From Anopheles merus (taxonomy: Eukaryota; Arthropoda; Insecta; Diptera; Culicidae), in the NCBI RefSeq assembly GCF_017562075.2, contig NW_024427648.1, positions 1 through 64,000 of the forward strand: DNA of 64,000 bases, written 5' to 3'. Position numbers and translations under genes: made by a program. Positions 10,961 through 24,576 of this stretch are shown in pieces; within the stretch, counting starts at the first letter, position 1; the number at the start of each line of letters is the position of its first letter. Below the pieces are notes generated by a model, which saw nothing but the letters and a program-made list of their open reading frames with translations, was not told where the DNA came from and searched no databases.

Positions 10961-13900
10961 AGTTTTGCACGTAAGCCACGAAAACCTGTTCCTGTACCAA
11001 TAGTGTTTGTATGGCTGTAAGTAATCACTAAGAGAAACGAGTGGGAATTGAGAGCTTATAAGACATTGTGCAATTGGAGAATTCATAATTCTCATCAAAT
11101 GAGCAGATAGGCAAAGCTCCTTCAAACCTAAACTTAGATCAATACTTGATGCCACGACCTCTCATACGGACTGTTTATTGAAAATGCCTAAGTTCTGGTG
11201 CGTTGTCAGGAATTGAGGACCTTATTTCTGTTGCTAGGAGAATATGCTACTCGATGATATTTGACTTCAAGTTCGGTTTACGACGCTCCAAGAATTGGAA
11301 TGTTTCCATATTTCCATCCGTCGAAATTTCAGCTTGGAATTGATATCAGTTGTGTTTCGATGGCTTAAGATGTTGGGTTCTCTTAAGAGATTAGAATTTC
11401 AGATCATCAGATTAGAATTTCACAAGAGTCTCCAGGCATTAACGAAATTCAAAAAGGCATCATTTGATGGGCCTACAAGAAGTAGGTCCTTAGAAATAGC
11501 GCATAGAGTAAGCGTTCCTTAAGAGCAACGAAGACATTGAAGAATTTTTCGATTCTTTTTAGTGTTTTTATTGTAATTAAAATAATTCCGGAAGGTCCAG
11601 ATGAGGCATCATTAAGCAGTTAACTTAAACAGACTGTGATGTTTCAACATAGTAAATAAGATGTATCTGTTGCTTTAGAATGACAATTGCCGTGAGAACA
11701 TTAGCAATGTCAACCATTTTCAAAATGACTAATGATCGAAAACTGGTTCAATCTTGTGAAGGGCATTGTTGTAGGTCTTATTTGGGAAAAACATTCTGGA
11801 TATGTGTTACCTGTATTTTTATTACTATTCCACTTCCTACGAAATCAGTATTTAGCTGTACCTTTGAAGTTATGTCAATGAACCAAGCTAGACTTCAGAT
11901 TTTGTATCTCACATATTTAATTCCCTTTCTTGTGTTTTTTAGTTGCTAACTCATCTCTCTTGAGTCTTCGCCTCCATGAACAAACTCATCATATCCACCC
12001 AACCGTGTAGCACCATAACTTTTCGAGCGTTCTCGTTTCATCCACGCTGAGCGGTGTGCTAACCAATTAGTGGAATAAAATGCGCTAGACGCTAGCTGCT
12101 CACGCGCTGTTTTCAGACTCAGAAGCTTCTACCTCATAACGTGTGGCTTAATCTCTGGAAAGAACGAAATGGTGCACCACCTCCAGTCAACCTTCCTGGG
12201 TACATCTAACACGAAACTAGGTAATTGTGTCTGTGCTAGCAAGATTCCCTCTAAACATGGCTCCATTTCGTCCGTCTCTACGATGAGCATCGAAGAAGAA
12301 CGCTCACGAGATCGATCCGGCGAAAGGTGACCGCCAGAAAGCCTGAAAGTGTTGGTGTGCGTGTGCACTGTAGCGTGCAGCTCTGCTAGATTAAATTTCA
12401 GCTAGTGCCTAGGTTCACTTTTCATCTTCCGAGCTTGCGGGCCGCAGTGTGCTGCGAAGGTGTTGTTGCATAATGCACTTCTTGTTACTGGCCACAGTCG
12501 TCCACAGAGTTCCTTGGCAAGAAGAGCTGCGTCGCTGCCACGAGGTGAAACGCACACCGCCCAGGAACTAGGAAGTCACAATGATGCCAAATATGATGCT
12601 CTATTGCAGCTGGAGATGGTGGAGAAAGCAACCTTAGAGCCATAAATAAGCCAATCGGGAGTGGTGAGGGTTGTTACCTGTGATTGTAGGCAAAGACGGC
12701 GAAAGAAAAAGAAGAAACTGCCTAGCCCAGTGCCCAAAGAGAGAAAGATTATGCTGAGGAAGAAGGTGCGTAGGAAAAAAAACCGGGGGTCCAGTTTATT
12801 ATCCGCCAGTAGACGCGATCCGGTTGAATGGCTTTGAAAGAGGGAGTATCCGTCGAGGAAACACTAGGGGTTGTGTCGTGGTGAAAATGTTACCGCGGTG
12901 AAATGAAGCCCAAGACACAAAGGGGAGCCGCAGCATGAAGGGATGAAGCTTTTCGCAGCAAATGACGTACTGTGGCCGTTGGTTCGTTCCGCAAATTGCG
13001 ATCGTTGTTTTTGCGGACGTGGAATGCCACAGCGCGGAAACATATCTCGGTGAGCTATTTCCTCCTCTGCCCAACAAAGTGAACAATTCCTGCAGAAATT
13101 CTGGACCGCTGGTCGGCAGGTGATCGTTAAATTAAGTGCGTCCGAGGTCGTACTGTCCTGTCGTGTTTTACAGTACGTTCCACAGATCGCAAGCTGGAGT
13201 GTAGTTCTTCCTCCCAAGCAGAGCACCGGCAGCGCCGTATCTGTTGACCTCATTTTCCTTTCCTTTGCTGCGGGTTCTTCGTCGGGTTCGTCGAAAGATG
13301 TATCAGCGGCAGCATGCGGCAAAAGAGACACCCTGACACGCACGCACCACCACCTGATGCGAGCTTCTTTGGGACCGGGCTCTGCCAGAAGTGGGTCCCG
13401 TGTGGTGGGGCCCACGGAAAAAACCTGTTCTAGCGGACCCCGTTGGAGAAGAAAATGGATGGGTTTGGGGAGGAGCAGAGTGCAAGAGTGATCGGTGTTT
13501 GGCGCACCCGGTGTGTAGACCGTGTAGGCCACACTTCTTTCCCTCATTCCACCGTAGTTTCTCGGAATAAGCGTCAAGTCCATATTCGGCACGGACTTTC
13601 TCGCCCTGACACACACACACGATGATCACTGTTACAAAGGTATGATTTTGTCGGTTGATGCTGCCCTCCCCTGGAACGTGATATGCTGGTGGGGCCGATA
13701 TATATGTTGCTGGTGCTGCTGGTTTGCTTCCTCAACCCGGGAAGTGGTCGGAATTCGTTGGGCTTCACTTCTACCTACCAGTGTAGAGTGTACGACATCG
13801 TGTGGTGGTGGTCTCCCCTCATTCATTGATCTGGTTTTCTTATACCGAGGGATTGGGTAGAGAGTAATCAGCTCTGGAGGCTTTTAGGGGTTTCGTAAAT

Positions 13901-14229
13901 TGGTACTGAGCTCCGTTTTGGTTTGGCGCACTGAGTTTGAGCATCCTACAATAATTGGATGTAAAAAGTGGAATACTTTATGTGTGGAGAATAAGAATAG
14001 AATTTAAGGTTTTGCTGCAATTGAAGATCATTGTTGATGTATTTTTTGATTTTGTAGGTGTTTTCGTTTTATGATGGTTTTTTATATCATCAAAGTTTTC
14101 TTTTTGTAGATACAGATCATTACTCTGTAAACAAAAGAGTATGATGAACTCAACTGCTAAGAGGAGAAAAGTAAGTCCAGGAAAAGTTAGCCATACGTTT
14201 AAAAATAATTATTTGGAATAGCGATGGGA
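10961..14229 (+). other. Proposed first intron, no gene recognised
   Basis: 10961-11990 is AT-rich, with a short direct repeat (GATTAGAATTTCA-like, near 11390 and 11411). 12000-13870 is GC-richer and holds the longest non-gene open frame of the window, 250 codons on minus (12864-13616). It has no recognisable domain, and overlapping frames of similar length run on the plus strand, so I regard it as chance or as conserved non-coding DNA. 13870-14229 is AT-rich. Confidence 0.35.
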
Positions 14230-14760
14230 AAAATGAAGTTTTGGTCGGAATGGATTCCGACTAGCTCAAATTTTTTTGTGGAATTGATTCTGGATAGAAG
14301 GTCTGAAATCAGTTTATTGGAACTGCTCTAGAAGCGGCTCCAGAATTGAAGTCGGTTTCGCAATCAGAATCGGCTTCGGAATCAATTGTTGATTGATTTC
14401 GGTATCTCCATGATAAAAGGCGCTTGGGTCCTATGCAGCTATGATTGTATCCATAGCCGCCACGAACCCAAAATTACTTGTAAACGATGCGTTCTCATGG
14501 GGACTGATTCAGTTTCTAAAACCTGTGATTTTAATTACAGAACTGATTCTAATTCCGAAGCCAACTCTGATTCCGATTCCGGAGATGATTGCAATTTTCG
14601 GGACAATTCCAATTCCTGAGCCGATGCTAACTTCGGAGTCTATTCTGGAATCGGATTCGGCTCCGAAATTGGTTCCAGAATCAGCTCCAGAATCGGAATT
14701 GGTAAATTGAATTGGCAATAGTTCCAATTTTGGATTGAGCGTAGTACCAATTCGGAGCTC
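14230..14760 (+). repeat. Degenerate hexamer minisatellite (GGAATC/GATTCC type)
   Basis: Throughout this stretch short blocks such as AGAATCGGCTTCGGAATC, TGATTCCGATTCCGGAG, CTGGAATCGGATTCGGCTCC and CCAGAATCGGAATTGG alternate orientation of a roughly six-base unit. Apparent open frames here (for example the Ser/Asp-rich and Ile/Pro/Glu-rich ones) are artefacts of the periodic sequence. The alternating orientation allows hairpins. Confidence 0.6.
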
Positions 14761-15382
14761 TCACCACTAATTTAGAAGAAATATAAATAATCAAATAAAG
14801 AAATTCAACAATCTGAGTTACTGAATTATCAAGACTTTTATCGCGAATTTCCCCAATAGCCTTCTATCGGCATTTTTAAGGTTCCTATGAAAGTCACTAG
14901 CTATAATGGAAGATATTTTAATACCTCTTAGGACAAAGTATTGTGCCGACTGATTGGCAAACTGGTTACGTAATGCTTGCTGCTTGATCCATGAAGTATT
15001 GCCAAACCGATTCACACAAAAGTGTGAATTTTGCACACTACTTACACGTCTATAGTTATCCTACGGCCTAAGCTGTGATGCAAAAGCGAAAAATGCTCTG
15101 CAACAGCGTTTCCAATAATTAACATTTACAAGAAGTATGCTGCAAGCTTTCTTGGTTTTGGTTTTGTTGATTTTACAACTAACGATAAAAAAGAAGCTTA
15201 CTTGTTGTTATTGCTCTATCGACTGTTCGGGGGAGCTCTACTTAACGTTCTGAAGTAATGTTCTTAAAAAAAAGGTACTCTTTCCCCTTGAACTACTTGA
15301 TAACAGCAACCACGATCCCTCCACACAAAGCATACAATTTGCCAATGATAACGCTTTTGCCATAAAGCTTAGTATCGTCTCT

Positions 15383-15402
15383 GTTTGTGTGTGTGTGTGT
15401 GT
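15383..15402 (+). repeat. (GT)n microsatellite
   Basis: A GT run of about 20 bases in the proposed first intron. Confidence 0.8.
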
Positions 15403-15743
15403 CCGCCAACTGCTTATTAACTGGCGACAGTTTGTCAAAATTGCAGCCACGGTCAGAACCTTGCAACGCGCTCAAGTAGTTGCAACCCTGCCAGCATCAT
15501 CACGTGATACGCAACCAAGACCCGAGAACCCCAATTTCATCCGTTCTTGTTGTTGCTGCATCTTGTAAATGCACACGAACACACACACACACGCAGGGAG
15601 AATACGGTGCATATCAACGATTTTCACAAGCGATGGCGGTGGCCCTGATGGTTTGTGGCAGCCTTTTACCTTTGCTTACCTTTACCATTCGCCCGGAGGC
15701 AATTTGCCTCTTTCCTGTGCCACCAAGCCACCAACAACCCTAA

Positions 15744-15746
<3 letters not shown>

Positions 15747-15800
<54 letters not shown>
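15747..15800 (+). repeat. (GA)27 microsatellite
   Basis: An uninterrupted GA dinucleotide run of 54 bases inside the proposed first intron. Such runs are targets of GAGA-type factors in flies and can adopt triplex structure; function here is not shown. Confidence 0.95.
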
Positions 15801-15803
<3 letters not shown>

Positions 15804-18165
15804 CCAAGTGGGGGTAAAACAGGGGGCCCAATTCTTTTCCCAGCCCAAAATGAAAGGAACGTTCTGTCATTAAACGAATTTTGCATTCCACTTGCGTGTC
15901 GGGCGCAAATTAAGAAGAAGCATGGGCTTGTTGTTCTTCTTCTTTGGGGGGCCGTTAAGGTAGCTTAACATTTTTTTTATTATTTCAAAACAAAAGCAGC
16001 GTTGTAAAAGCGGCGAAGGGGGTAGGCGAACGTTAAATGAGATGTTTTCTGATGGTGGTGAAGCTATGGGGATTTTTTTTCTTTAGGTGAAGAAAACAAA
16101 GTTTAGTGTAGACAGTCTATGGCGCAGATATTAAAATAGAGTTTATGTTGTAAAATTTTACCCTGAATTTTACAGCAACTAAAAAATGATTAAAATTGTA
16201 ACAAAATGAAATGCTTTATCTGTACCGTTTGCGGAAAAAGAAAACAAATAACACCACAAAGTGCAGGGAAAAAGCCTGAGAAAGTCGATCGACACTCTCA
16301 CACAGCATCAGTCGCGCGCTTCTGGCGCTGATCGGCAAACAAAAAACCCCCAGACCGATCGATGTATACCGCCTGTGTTTATTGTTGTGCCAGAGTTGCC
16401 AATCGATTGACGGAGCAGGCCATAAAATGTGGTTTTGCTGGGGCTTTTGCTGGTAACGGTGCATTTTTGGCCCGTACGTATGTCACAACCGACCAAGTTT
16501 TGTTGTCGCCTTCCACTTCCTACGGTGCCTTGTGTGTGTGTTTACACTGGAGTGCTGCATTGTTTGCATGCACGAAACGAATTGTTTGCAGATGGGGAGC
16601 GGATGAAAATGCAGCGAACGAAATTGATTATTATTGATTATTGCCACATCGGTGAGACTGGGAAGAAGAGGTGCTGTAAAGAAAATGGGGAGGGCTTTGG
16701 GATCGATGGAATGGAAGAAGCAGCATCTTTTTAAGCGTTTGCTGCCGATGATGAATGAACCAAAAACGGAGGCTATGTGCTATGCTGTGGCTTGCCGTTT
16801 GCCAAAACGGTTATGATGCAACGTCGGCAGGGTTTATTGATTCCTTTGTGCGGTTACTAATCTGATCGGGTTATCCGTTGGTTGATTCGGTTCGAGTGCT
16901 TCCCTTTTTGTGTTGTGACGTAATGACGTTGGGTGAGTGAAATGAGTACTGTTTCTGATTTACTGGCCTGTTTTGTCTCTTATAAAAATATTATATTTTA
17001 AAGTCGTTTCTTACTATACTATAAATGCAAGAGACTTAATGATATTTACTAAACCGATAATCTCAACGAAGCTATTACAAACTAATGGTTAATGGATTAT
17101 TAGTGACTGAATAAATTAAATTAAAATTTGAAATTATAATGTGAAATTATCGAAAGTCTTGAGCATAAAAAATTAATAATTTAATGTAACACGATTAAAA
17201 ACATGTGGAACTTATTTACACATATAGTCAAGGACAAATTGCACATGACCCCAATGTGTAATGAACACATCAAACCAAAAAATAAAAATAAATAAAAAGA
17301 AGAAAAACATGGTGAAAACTATGTCAATGATAGTAAATTACACATATAATTTACTTATATTGTGGATTCAGGCAATAATATAAGTAAAATACTGTAGAAA
17401 AACATCATATACTAAGCAAGCAGTAGTAATTAAACTAAGCTAGTATATAAGATAGCCTTGTTATAAGTAAAAAAAGAGGATTTTCCAAGTCCAAGATGTT
17501 TTTCAAAAGATGTCAAATGGTGTATCAGCATAACAATAAAATTACAGTTTTTATACTTGATTTTCAACACACCACAAATAACTGTCAATTTCAATAGAGT
17601 TTGAGACGTATTCAAAATTATGCGGAAGAACTGAAACATTGTTGTGATGCAAATACAACATTTGACAGCTATTGAAAAATATCTCGCAATCAATGAAAAA
17701 TGTTGTAAACAATGGAAATTGACTCGGAAAACCGCTGTAAAATATTCTTTGTTTTATTAAAAATACCTTTGATTCCATACTGTTCGAAAAATATTAACGA
17801 TCGATTCTGATTCTAGTCGAAATAAAAAAAAAAACTGAGAACTAACAAATTATTGACGCATGATATCGTGAGCTGTGAAAAAATGTATCAAATAAAGAGG
17901 AAAGCCTGTTTAATCGTATCTTTATGTCAACAAGTGTTAAAACGCTTTCCGACAAGAAAATCATACAACAAAATATTATTGAGAAGCATGATGGTTGGTA
18001 CAATATTGCCAAAATCCAACTGTCAACTGGGTTTTGTAACCCGATTCAGTTCAACCCGATTTATGCATATTTCACAAAACGATAGTTGAAAACATAAGTT
18101 TTCAATTTTCAATCATTGTTATCACCAGTCTATTGGAAGTATGGAAAATACAGCTCCGTTGATGA
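15801..18165 (+). other. Proposed first intron, no gene recognised
   Basis: 15801-16960 is mixed, with short unrecognised frames; a T-rich tract before TTTAG|GTGAAG at 16086 weakly resembles an abutting acceptor/donor. 16960-18165 is strongly AT-rich with nothing identifiable. Confidence 0.35.
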
Positions 18166-18363
18166 ATGTTTTCACCGACACAAGCTAAGCTTTTTCTGGC
18201 TAAAAATCATAAAAAAGGTTCAGAAAAGCTTACAAAGAGACAGCTGGCCGTATTTCATTTGTTTTAAGTGTTTTAGCTTTTAGATACATGAAAAACGTTA
18301 CTTTAAAATCGTATTAAAAGCTTTAGCATTCACCCAAAGCTGTCATTTCTATCGGTGAAACAT
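18166..18363. repeat. Short inverted-repeat element, possible small MITE
   Basis: The ends ATGTTTTCACCGA (18166) and, on the opposite strand, ATGTTTCACCGA (ending at 18363) are near-perfect inverted repeats; AGCTAAGCTTTT inside the left end resembles GCTAAAGCTTTT inside the right. Total length is about 198 bp and it is AT-rich. No target-site duplication is clear. Confidence 0.35.
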
Positions 18364-21300
18364 CTCGATCAGTACAGAATATGCATCTCAGCACGGAGGT
18401 TGAATATGGCCAGGCTTGAACATTCTTGTGCATATTCTTAACCATTCGCATTGCAATTTACGCATTCCTTTCCCATTTTATGCTCCCTTATGTCAGACAT
18501 TATACTCCTTGCCGTCAAAAATACCATTTCCATCTTCCGCGACTGCCCATCAATATTCGATCATAATAAAATTCTCTTCCTTCTTTCCCCGTCCCGTTTT
18601 CCCCCAGTACGCATACATGCAATAATGATGCTAATTTCACGGGCGCACATCGCCATTTACTCTGCACAACGTTGCACTTTCTTCTTCACTTTCTTCGTGC
18701 TCTTGTGCGCGGGCAGCAGCAGCAACGATCAGCATCTTGGGTTCGTACACCAGAGAGCCACAGCAAAAGTGGGCGTCCGCGGTGGGGGTATTTTACATTC
18801 GCGTACAACACAAATGAATTATGACGACAGCGTTCATTTAATTTCCCCTCGAGCAATTAATCCGGCATGTGTGGTGTTGTGCGTGCCGCTTCGCTCCTCG
18901 ACCGATTGGCGGATAGGTAGGAGGAAACATCGATCAGTGGCCGATCGGGCCTACCCGTTCGGTGCCAATCCCTTGATCAAGTGCATACGGTTTGCATCAT
19001 ATTTCTCTCCTGCCGGGGAAGACTGCACCATTTGGCTGTACTGGAAAGCGTGGATTCACATGGTGGTTGAGAGAAGGGTGCGTGCGTTGTCGCAGGACTG
19101 GCGTATCAAGGTCAGCACCGTAGGTCAGCGTTAGTAGTGTGGTGGGGCGGTGGTGGCTAATGATGCGGTGTGGTGGTGTATAAAATCATTAAAACATAGC
19201 TTTTAATTAAAGTCTCTTTTCTCTTCGTTGGATGGATGAGGACGGTGGGAGGGCGTTATGTTGCGTTCGTGTTTTGTTGTCGTTTGGCTCGTCGTCTTGC
19301 GGACGAAAGAAAGGAGTCGGCTGGGGAGAGAAAAAAAATCCCAACACAAAAAAAGCAAAACAGGCATCTAAACATTTGCACCCGGAGGAAATGCGGGAGG
19401 CAAACAACCACAAAACAAAGACTCTGTAAAACATGATTACACCCAATGTGTATGTACACCGTCGAAGCATTGTTGGAGGTCGCTCGGGTAGTACACCAAA
19501 CCAAGCAAGCAGGCAAGATCTTGAATTTAGTTTCACTCTTTAGCGTCGAACGCTGTGGATGCCAGCGAGAAGAAATGAAATTAGTTTAGCTCTTGTGTCT
19601 TGATTTTTTTTCGCGATATTATACATTTTTGTTGTTATCCCCCTTTGCTTCAAAGCGAGACGTTCACTTTTCATCACGGGGAGATCCGGTTTCCCGGCTC
19701 ATGCCACGAATATAAAAGGGCACACAGCACACACATGAAAGGGGCACCAAACTACACCGTCCGGAAATGCATATCGGACGCTCTGGACGCACGCGCGGGT
19801 CTCCCACAAAATGCAGCGACAAATTCCGACAAGCGACAAGTCGACTGTACGCGGAGAGTAGCGGCGCGCAATCATTCTTTCGCAGTTGATTAGTGCTTTC
19901 TTTCCGCATTGCGCCCGAAGCGTGGAAAAGGCAAAGGAAAAGTGAAAAGTATAGCAGGGGCATGCACATGTGTATGGTTTGATGATGTCTTTCACCGATT
20001 CCATTCTGTGGGCACGATACATGCCATTGTTGATGGCTAATTTAATGCAACCAGTTGCATATGTAGCTCACGTCCTCGGATGAAGGGGCGAAGGCGTTGG
20101 GCAATAGAAATCGGTTGCCCCTTTTTGATCGCGATAATTATCGCTCGGACACTCTAGCGACGCAAAACGCAATCGATCTGTGGCGCGTTATCGGGGCTTT
20201 GCTCGGGTTTTGATGTGCGTTTCATATATCTGCTGTTTGTGTGCATCCGTCGTTTTGCCGGAGCGATCAGGCAATTAGATATCATGCTCAAAGCGCACGA
20301 TCAATCACGCTTGCAGGGAATGGTGCAGCTTCTAAAGTTGCCAACCACTCGCTTACGAAGATCTTTGGCAGGTGAAGGGCACATTCGAAGATTTGAACTG
20401 TGCAGTGGAGGTGATATGGCAAACGAGATCTCGCGGTGATCGAGTATATCGAGGGATCGAATGGATTCGATAGTGGAGAAGTTGTAATTGATGCTGCTCA
20501 GTGGGGTTGTTTGGAATGCTTGTGAATGTTCAATAGTTCCTTTAAAATTGGTTGATTTAGTTTCGTCGATTTTGGCTCAGGTTTATTTAATTTGAAGAGA
20601 TCTTAAATGCTCAAGTATTTACTAAGATATTATTTTAAATATCAATATCTTAGATCAGACCAGATATTGCAACTTGCCACGAAAAAAGAATTGTTGTAAG
20701 GAATTGGTGAAACTTGATTTTCAAAGAATTGGCGAAACCAAATCTTCAGTCTCCTCAACAAGAATTAGGACTACATTGATTGAGTTTATTGATCAAGTTC
20801 AGATTTAATTATTAAGAATTAAAAAGCGTTTTAGAAATTAAAATTTGATGGGTTTGGATTGAAGTTTTACGGGTTTTATTAGTTGTTTGAATAGTTTGTT
20901 CATAGAAGGTTTTTGTTTTGTTTTATGAATACTACTGAATAAATTGAGTAAATAAAGAAAAAAAAAAACAACGAGTTCAACACAGTTCACTAACACACTA
21001 ATGATAGGTAGTATTAGCATATATTTGTTCAGTAACACTACCATTTGCCATTTTACCATTTGGTGAGCTTGTACCGAACGCCAGATGGTTGTCATCGCAG
21101 CACCCGTGGCCTACTGGCCAAACCAAAAAAAACACACACCATTTATGGTGCCGCACGAACCGTGACCCAACAATAGTGTAGGGTCGTTGTTGAAAAAGTG
21201 TTGCAAATAGCATACTGCTAGCGGTATTGTCGCTCTTGTTTACTCCCCAAGTATCTTACGAACGGTTAGCCTTGACTCCTTTGGATCATACTTCGATCAA

Positions 21301-24300
21301 CCAATGTGCAAAATAGAGCAGAGCCAAAAGGTAAGGCTCGAAACAGAACCCACAGCAAGCCTAATGGGTGGTTCGTTGAGCACACGCCAAACTCTGCTTC
21401 CCTCTAGTCGGAGTCACCTTGACGAGGTGACAGAAAACTGATCTTCTGGCAAGGGGTAAGGTAAGACCTAAGTGTCGATCCCGGTCGGTACCATTTTCTG
21501 CGAGGCGCCACAAAACATATTCCATTCTAGGGGTAATATTAGCTGTAAACGCGTGTATAATCGATCGTACGGGCAGTAATCACATGGGCTCTGTATGTCA
21601 AGGAAATTCTGTGGTTTGGTGGGAGTGTTCGCTTTTGGGGGCGCGTTCTGTGTTACGTTCTGCTCTTGGTGGTATACTCTATTAATGAAACTGAATGTTT
21701 TGGTTATTATGATGAGGATGTATACAGAATGATGTTTATAAGTATTACTGAAAATTAGGATAGGATATCATGAGGCCATCTCAGTTTGAAAGTTCGTTCT
21801 TGTTATAGGACTTGGTTTGGACTTGGGCGAGGTTTTGAGAATGTCTGAGGTATACTCAATACTGCACCTCTCATATCTCTATGCAGGGATACGTTAAATA
21901 TGGGCTTGGAGGCCATTACTTCCTGAACTCTTGTATAGTTTTCATAAGTACTTCGGCAACTCAGTCGATACCTGACAGCACAAGCTTTGGACATAGCAAA
22001 GATATGAACCTATCATCTCGTTGATGTTTCTATATAATCATTGTGAATACAATCCAATGTTTTAAGCTTCCAACATGTTTTAGCAATATAAATAAGCATA
22101 ATATTCTCAAGTTTTGTTGAAGATTTTTTTTCTATTTGCGAGGTTATTTACGGTTTGGCAAAGGATTCCAGCTTCCTGGGCTCTCAGATTCTATACCTAG
22201 ATTACAGTTGATTCCGCCATATAGCTTTCATTGAAGATTTGATATGCAACAGTGACCTTGGAGACAAAAGGCATCTTGGTAACAGATTTTTAGTGTTTTT
22301 GTTGAGATACTAAGTATTCCACGAAAGATATTAGTAGTTCTGCAACTGATTCTGAAATGGAATCAACCATATAAGATTGTTTTTACCGCAACAAACCTTC
22401 CTACACATCAATCTCTCACGTGAAAGCAACTCACTCATCTTCAATTCATTCCATTATCTAAAGTGTGTCAATGGAATTTATCTACCTCCCTCTTCCTACT
22501 ACCATTGGGCTATGAGAACCATTTTGCTTTGATTGCGAATTAATTTTTGCAAGATCTTCTCGCGTAAGATAAAAGCCAGCGCCAGTTTGCGTGCCACATT
22601 GCCACTATATCTCAGCGCGGGAGATCATCGCTTCCAACAACACTCCAAGCGCAAAGAATATTCTCCGTATCGATTCGATCGGTGCACATCTGTTAACGGT
22701 ATATCGTGCATCGCAAGCGAACAGAGCGGTACCGGCGGCACCATAAATATCATCATCTCTCACATCAAGTGGCATTTTATTGGAGATCTTGAGATCCACT
22801 TTAAACAGGTGCCCAACGGCCGGAGCTTGACGGGAGCCCGAAGAATCCGGTCCCGCGTAATGATGCGTGTTTGGTGGTCGTCCATCAAAAATCCGCGTCG
22901 GAAACTTATCGAATCACACGCTACATGGTAACGGTTTACCGGGCCCTAATATCCAGCCAACGATTATCTCACGAAAGAGACCGGTGCCGGTGCGACTGCC
23001 GCCTGCACGTGAACAAACGTTTGCGCGTGTTCTAAGCGGCAAGAGGTAATATCCCGACCGACCGTGAAACAGCATACGGTATTGGTGTGGAGTGTTTGTT
23101 GTGCTGTTTTTCCATTGCGGCTATGAAATTCCCAACGCTGCTCTGCTCCCCTGAAGATTGGGGATTGTTTTTGGACGATCGAGATGAGCGGTTATTGAGT
23201 GGCTTCAAACGCCTCGGGAAGGTTGTGTACGTTGATATCTTCCTAACCACAGGCTGAATTGGTCTTTCGTGTTGCGTTGGCCAAAAAAATGATAATCTTG
23301 TGCCTCGTTTTTCGAGATTTCCACATTCCTTGATGTATTTTGGTCCCGCGTCACCCACCCACCTGACCCACCGTTGCGTGGTCGTCGTCACTCTCGCCGT
23401 CGTTGTCGTGATCATGGGTGCTGAGAAAGTTTCATCCCGTGCATTCAGTTTCAGTTTCGACGTTTCTGGAGGGAGAGCGCACGAGATGCCTTCCTATTTT
23501 GTGTTAATGGCTGAGGGCTTTTGGAGCTGGCCGGATTTACGTCTATAGATTTTTGCGCCTGCCCCGAAGCTCCCGGAGTTGAACCTGAAAAGTGGAAAAG
23601 TGCAAAGTTTCGCCTGTGTGTTCAGTTTTTCATGCCTCAATACCACCATACCATACCTGCCATAGTTTAGATAGAGTTTCTTTTCACTCTCTTCCACGAG
23701 CAGCCGCACGAGGGAAGCAATGCACCCGTGGGAAGGTGGATAATAAGAAGAAAGCAATGCGCTCTGTCTGTTTGTCTGGCTGTCGATGGTGAAGGTGAAC
23801 AGGCAAACGAAAAAAAAAAATGCAACATAAACGAAGCTTTTAACCTTCCGTCCGGCCGGCGGGTAAAGTGTGAGCTGGGTTTGTTTTTTATGATTCGCAA
23901 TATTTACAACAGCGGAGCGAAAAAATGCCTTACCGATCTCACTCTCTATCTTCCTATTGCTCCGGTTTTGTTATCTCAATTGGTTAGTGTGAGTTACATT
24001 TTAATTTCATAATTTAAATAGTTTGATGGCATGAACCGGTGGCGTCCGGATGCTGTGGATGCTGGTGGTGGATGTGATCCAAGCACTGCTGGCAGGCGAT
24101 TATACTTTGTTGTTGTTGCTGCTTGGCCTCTTGCTTGCTAATGTTAAATTCCAAGCGAAACTTTCACGTCCATCACTGGTTGGCCCGCATGGAAGCGGCT
24201 GAAGTTGGTATGTCTGCTGGAAGGATGGTGAGCAGTTTGATGTACTATAGTTTGATTAGGTTCAATCTAGGCTTTGGGAGCAACACAAGACATGTTTTAA

Positions 24301-24576
24301 CGACATCATGCATTTCCTTTTTTGTGTTAGAAATTGGTACAAAACATGCCTTGATTGTACTTTATTTAAGTAACAATCATTGAATGCTAAATACTGCGTA
24401 CTTTAATTCCAAACCATTTAAAAAAAATTACATTCAAATCATTCCGGTGAACCTGAAAGCAGATATTAACAAGAACGTTGACAGATTTCAGGTATGAATG
24501 TCATATGTTCAATGGGAATATATTCAAGTGTTCTGATGCTTTCAGTGCTGATCTCAAAAATCCAGCCATTACTGAT
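18364..24576 (+). other. Proposed first intron, no gene recognised
   Basis: 18420-20500 and 22500-24100 are GC-richer and contain open frames of up to 227 codons (18451-19134 plus) that show no domain and no splice context; 20500-22500 is AT-rich. These GC-richer blocks may be conserved regulatory DNA, which only comparison with related species could show. Confidence 0.35.

Noticed and set aside
12864..13616. 250-codon open frame on the minus strand
   Set aside because: No recognisable domain, no splice or promoter context, overlapping frames on plus; composition looks like chance in a GC-richer block.
16068..16092. TTTTTTTTCTTTAG|GTGAAG as a recursive splice site in the first intron
   Set aside because: The acceptor half is good but GTGAAG is a weak donor; kept only as a remark.
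18451..19134. 227-codon open frame on the plus strand
   Set aside because: No family resemblance and amino-acid make-up of non-coding DNA; no splice sites at its ends.
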